Part shown: positions 41,916-64,000 of the stretch, in pieces
Position numbering within the stretch: the first letter of the stretch is position 1
How the letters are laid out: the number at the start of each line of letters is the position of its first letter
Position numbers and translations under genes: made by a program
The notes under the pieces: model-generated
What the model was told of the DNA's origin: nothing
What the model saw: the letters and a program-made list of their open reading frames with translations, nothing else
Databases searched by the model: none
DNA from: Eopsaltria australis
Taxonomy: Eukaryota; Chordata; Aves; Passeriformes; Petroicidae
NCBI GenBank assembly: GCA_034509425.1
Contig: JAVTVJ010000226.1
Coordinates: forward strand, 123,660 to 187,659
DNA length: 64,000 bases
Reading direction: 5' to 3'

Positions 41916-43614
41916 TACATGAAGCAGCTCGGTCACACTGCCTGGTGCTCTCAGAGCCTCGGGCACTTTCACAGGATGTTGTGGAAAACCGAAAAGGGGA
42001 GGGTAAATTTTCCTGGAAAACACACTGGTGCTGCTAATTTACCTTTTGTTCCCTCTGTGCCAAAGCCACCCTGGACGCTTTCCTGTGGGGACACTGTGAC
42101 AGTCCCCAGACACAGCCTCGTGTGTGCTCTTGGGTGCAAAGCTGATTTGTGAAGGTGTCGCACCCAACTCTTACTCTGCCCTGCTCAGGGAGCTGGTTCT
42201 GTTGTTTTGGCCTGCTGGAACGAGGCTTCCCACACTGGACTGGCTCAGATCCCTCCATTTGCCCTTTTCCATGGCTTTCCTAACCATTCCATAAAGGAAT
42301 GACATCTCCAAATTCCCTGCTCCAGCAGCAGATGGGAATTGCAATGGAGAATGGCACAAAGCCCACGGGATTTGTGGAGGCTGCTGTGTATCAGTAGAGA
42401 AGATGAGGTTTTGAAGTGATTTCAAATCACTCATAAAATCTCTGTGAGCAATTTTAGAGTCAGAGAGACAACTGGATTCTTATCTCTGTGCTCAGAGAGA
42501 GCTCTGCAGCCCTGAGGCTGCTGGAGCACGGAAATGTTCCTCTTTCTGCTTGAATTACAGGCCAAGCAACAGCGGGCGGTGCAGAGGGAAAACCAGGCCA
42601 AAACAACGGTGTGAATCAGAGATCTGTGCCACAGATCCCCTCAGCACGGGGTGAGGTCACCCTGAAAGCCCCACATGAGCAGAGCAGACGTGCCTGAGCT
42701 GCCCCAGGTGAGGCAAGGCTTGCCCAGCACTCATTTCCTTATGCACCCCATCACCTCTCTGCTTGGGGAAATCCAAGCATTTCCAGGAGCTCCACCACCC
42801 TGGCTGAGCATGGCTCTGTCCCAGACACTCCCAGCCCGTGCTGGGCTCACAGGTACCAGGAGGGATGGGGAGCTCTCCCAGCCTTGCTCAGGGCACAGCT
42901 GATGATCCGTGTCTGTGTGACACATCTGTCACCCCAACCTCAGCGCTGCTCCAGGCTGCACGTGTCTCAGCTGGCTCATGATGACTGCAGGCACGGTGGC
43001 CTCACCTTGGAGGAGCTCTGCACTGTGCCAGTGTTTTGCTGGGAACAAAGGACAGGACGGTGTTTCTGCGGGAGTGCGGAATTCCGAATTCTTTTGGGGG
43101 AGTCAGTTAAACGGGTTGAATTTGCCCTTCCCACTCCAGTGGCTGTGTCAGAATTGCACCAGGGACAGGTCACACCTGGCTGTCTTCCCTCGGTGCTTCA
43201 CCGTGCAGCTGGATGGGCAGGCAATGCTGCCTTGGGGTTCCAAGCTGTGGTTCCTGCTCAGGCTGTGCTGGCTCAGTGACGCCGCTTTGGAAGGTTTGGA
43301 GGGGCCAATCTTTGATTGCACTGTTGCAATTCGTGTCTCGCTCGTGCTATTCCTACAGGCTGTGAAATCCTGGGGCTGCTTCAGGGTTATCCAGTTTGGG
43401 AGAGGTTCATTCTGATAAATTAGAAAGGAAAACTCTGGAGAGATAAAAAAATGCAGGACGTGTATGTCAGATGCGACAGGTTTCCTTCTCAGCCCAAAGT
43501 CCGGACGGCTCCCTGAGGCCCTCTCATCCATCTTCTGCTCGCTGGGATTTTGCTGGGATGGCTGCAGCACCACTGCTGCCTCGCCTGGGCTCCGGCCAGG
43601 GCCTTGTGGACCTC

Positions 43615-64000
<20,386 letters not shown>

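Larger units (their letters stand above)
38255..43614 (-). other. PRDM16: PRDM16 presumed long 3' UTR
   Basis: No other gene lies between the PRDM16 stop and the minus-strand AATAAA (plus TTTATT at 38275-38280). The distal 38.25-39.31 kb is very AT-rich and unlike its surroundings, as expected of a conserved 3' UTR end. Human PRDM16 also has a 3' UTR of several kb. A second minus-strand AATAAA lies inside the inverted duplicate near 41706. The extent is inferred. Confidence 0.55.

Overview
The window is vertebrate genomic DNA, almost certainly from a bird. The evidence is numerous 3'-truncated CR1 retroposon pieces on both strands, compact GC-rich genes with short introns (microchromosome-like), many VNTR arrays, and a conserved three-gene order. 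I recognise MEGF6 (+ strand), ARHGEF16 (- strand) and PRDM16 (- strand), which are also neighbours on human 1p36.32. The species cannot be fixed from the sequence alone. All coding assignments come from splice-site and frame-consistent translation of both strands, plus remembered similarity to the human proteins; no search was run.

Layout. Bases 1-22949 hold the 3' coding part of MEGF6: 31 exons, made of five single-EGF exons, an acidic linker, 24 laminin-type EGF exons and a short C-terminal exon. The 5' part with the EMI domain lies upstream of the window. MEGF6 3' UTR sequence runs on to about 24.2-24.9 kb. ARHGEF16 converges on it tail-to-tail. Its 3' end is near 25150, its 14 coding exons lie between 26015 and 34764 and encode 690 aa (disordered N-terminus, DH, PH, SH3, C-terminal PDZ ligand), and a CpG island with a probable non-coding first exon lies at about 35.96-36.52 kb. 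PRDM16 runs from beyond the right edge down to a stop at 43615, with a long 3' UTR that may reach a poly(A) signal at 38275. The window holds its last nine coding exons: CtBP-binding motifs, the second zinc-finger cluster, the acidic region and the C-terminus.

The genes have separate known roles. MEGF6 is a secreted or matrix EGF-repeat protein, ARHGEF16 is a Rho-family GEF, and PRDM16 is a transcription co-regulator of brown fat, neural and craniofacial programmes. I see no evidence that they form one pathway.

The most unusual structures are non-coding. (i) A 29-bp minisatellite of roughly 56 copies in a MEGF6 intron grew from the exon/intron junction, so every unit carries a copy of the 5' splice site. 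(ii) A near-identical inverted duplication of about 0.75-0.8 kb lies in the presumed 3' UTRs of MEGF6 and PRDM16, in sense orientation for both, and flanks ARHGEF16. (iii) There are two in-frame GC-AG introns and a NAGNAG acceptor. I found no RNA genes, CRISPR arrays, intact transposon ORFs or viral genes.
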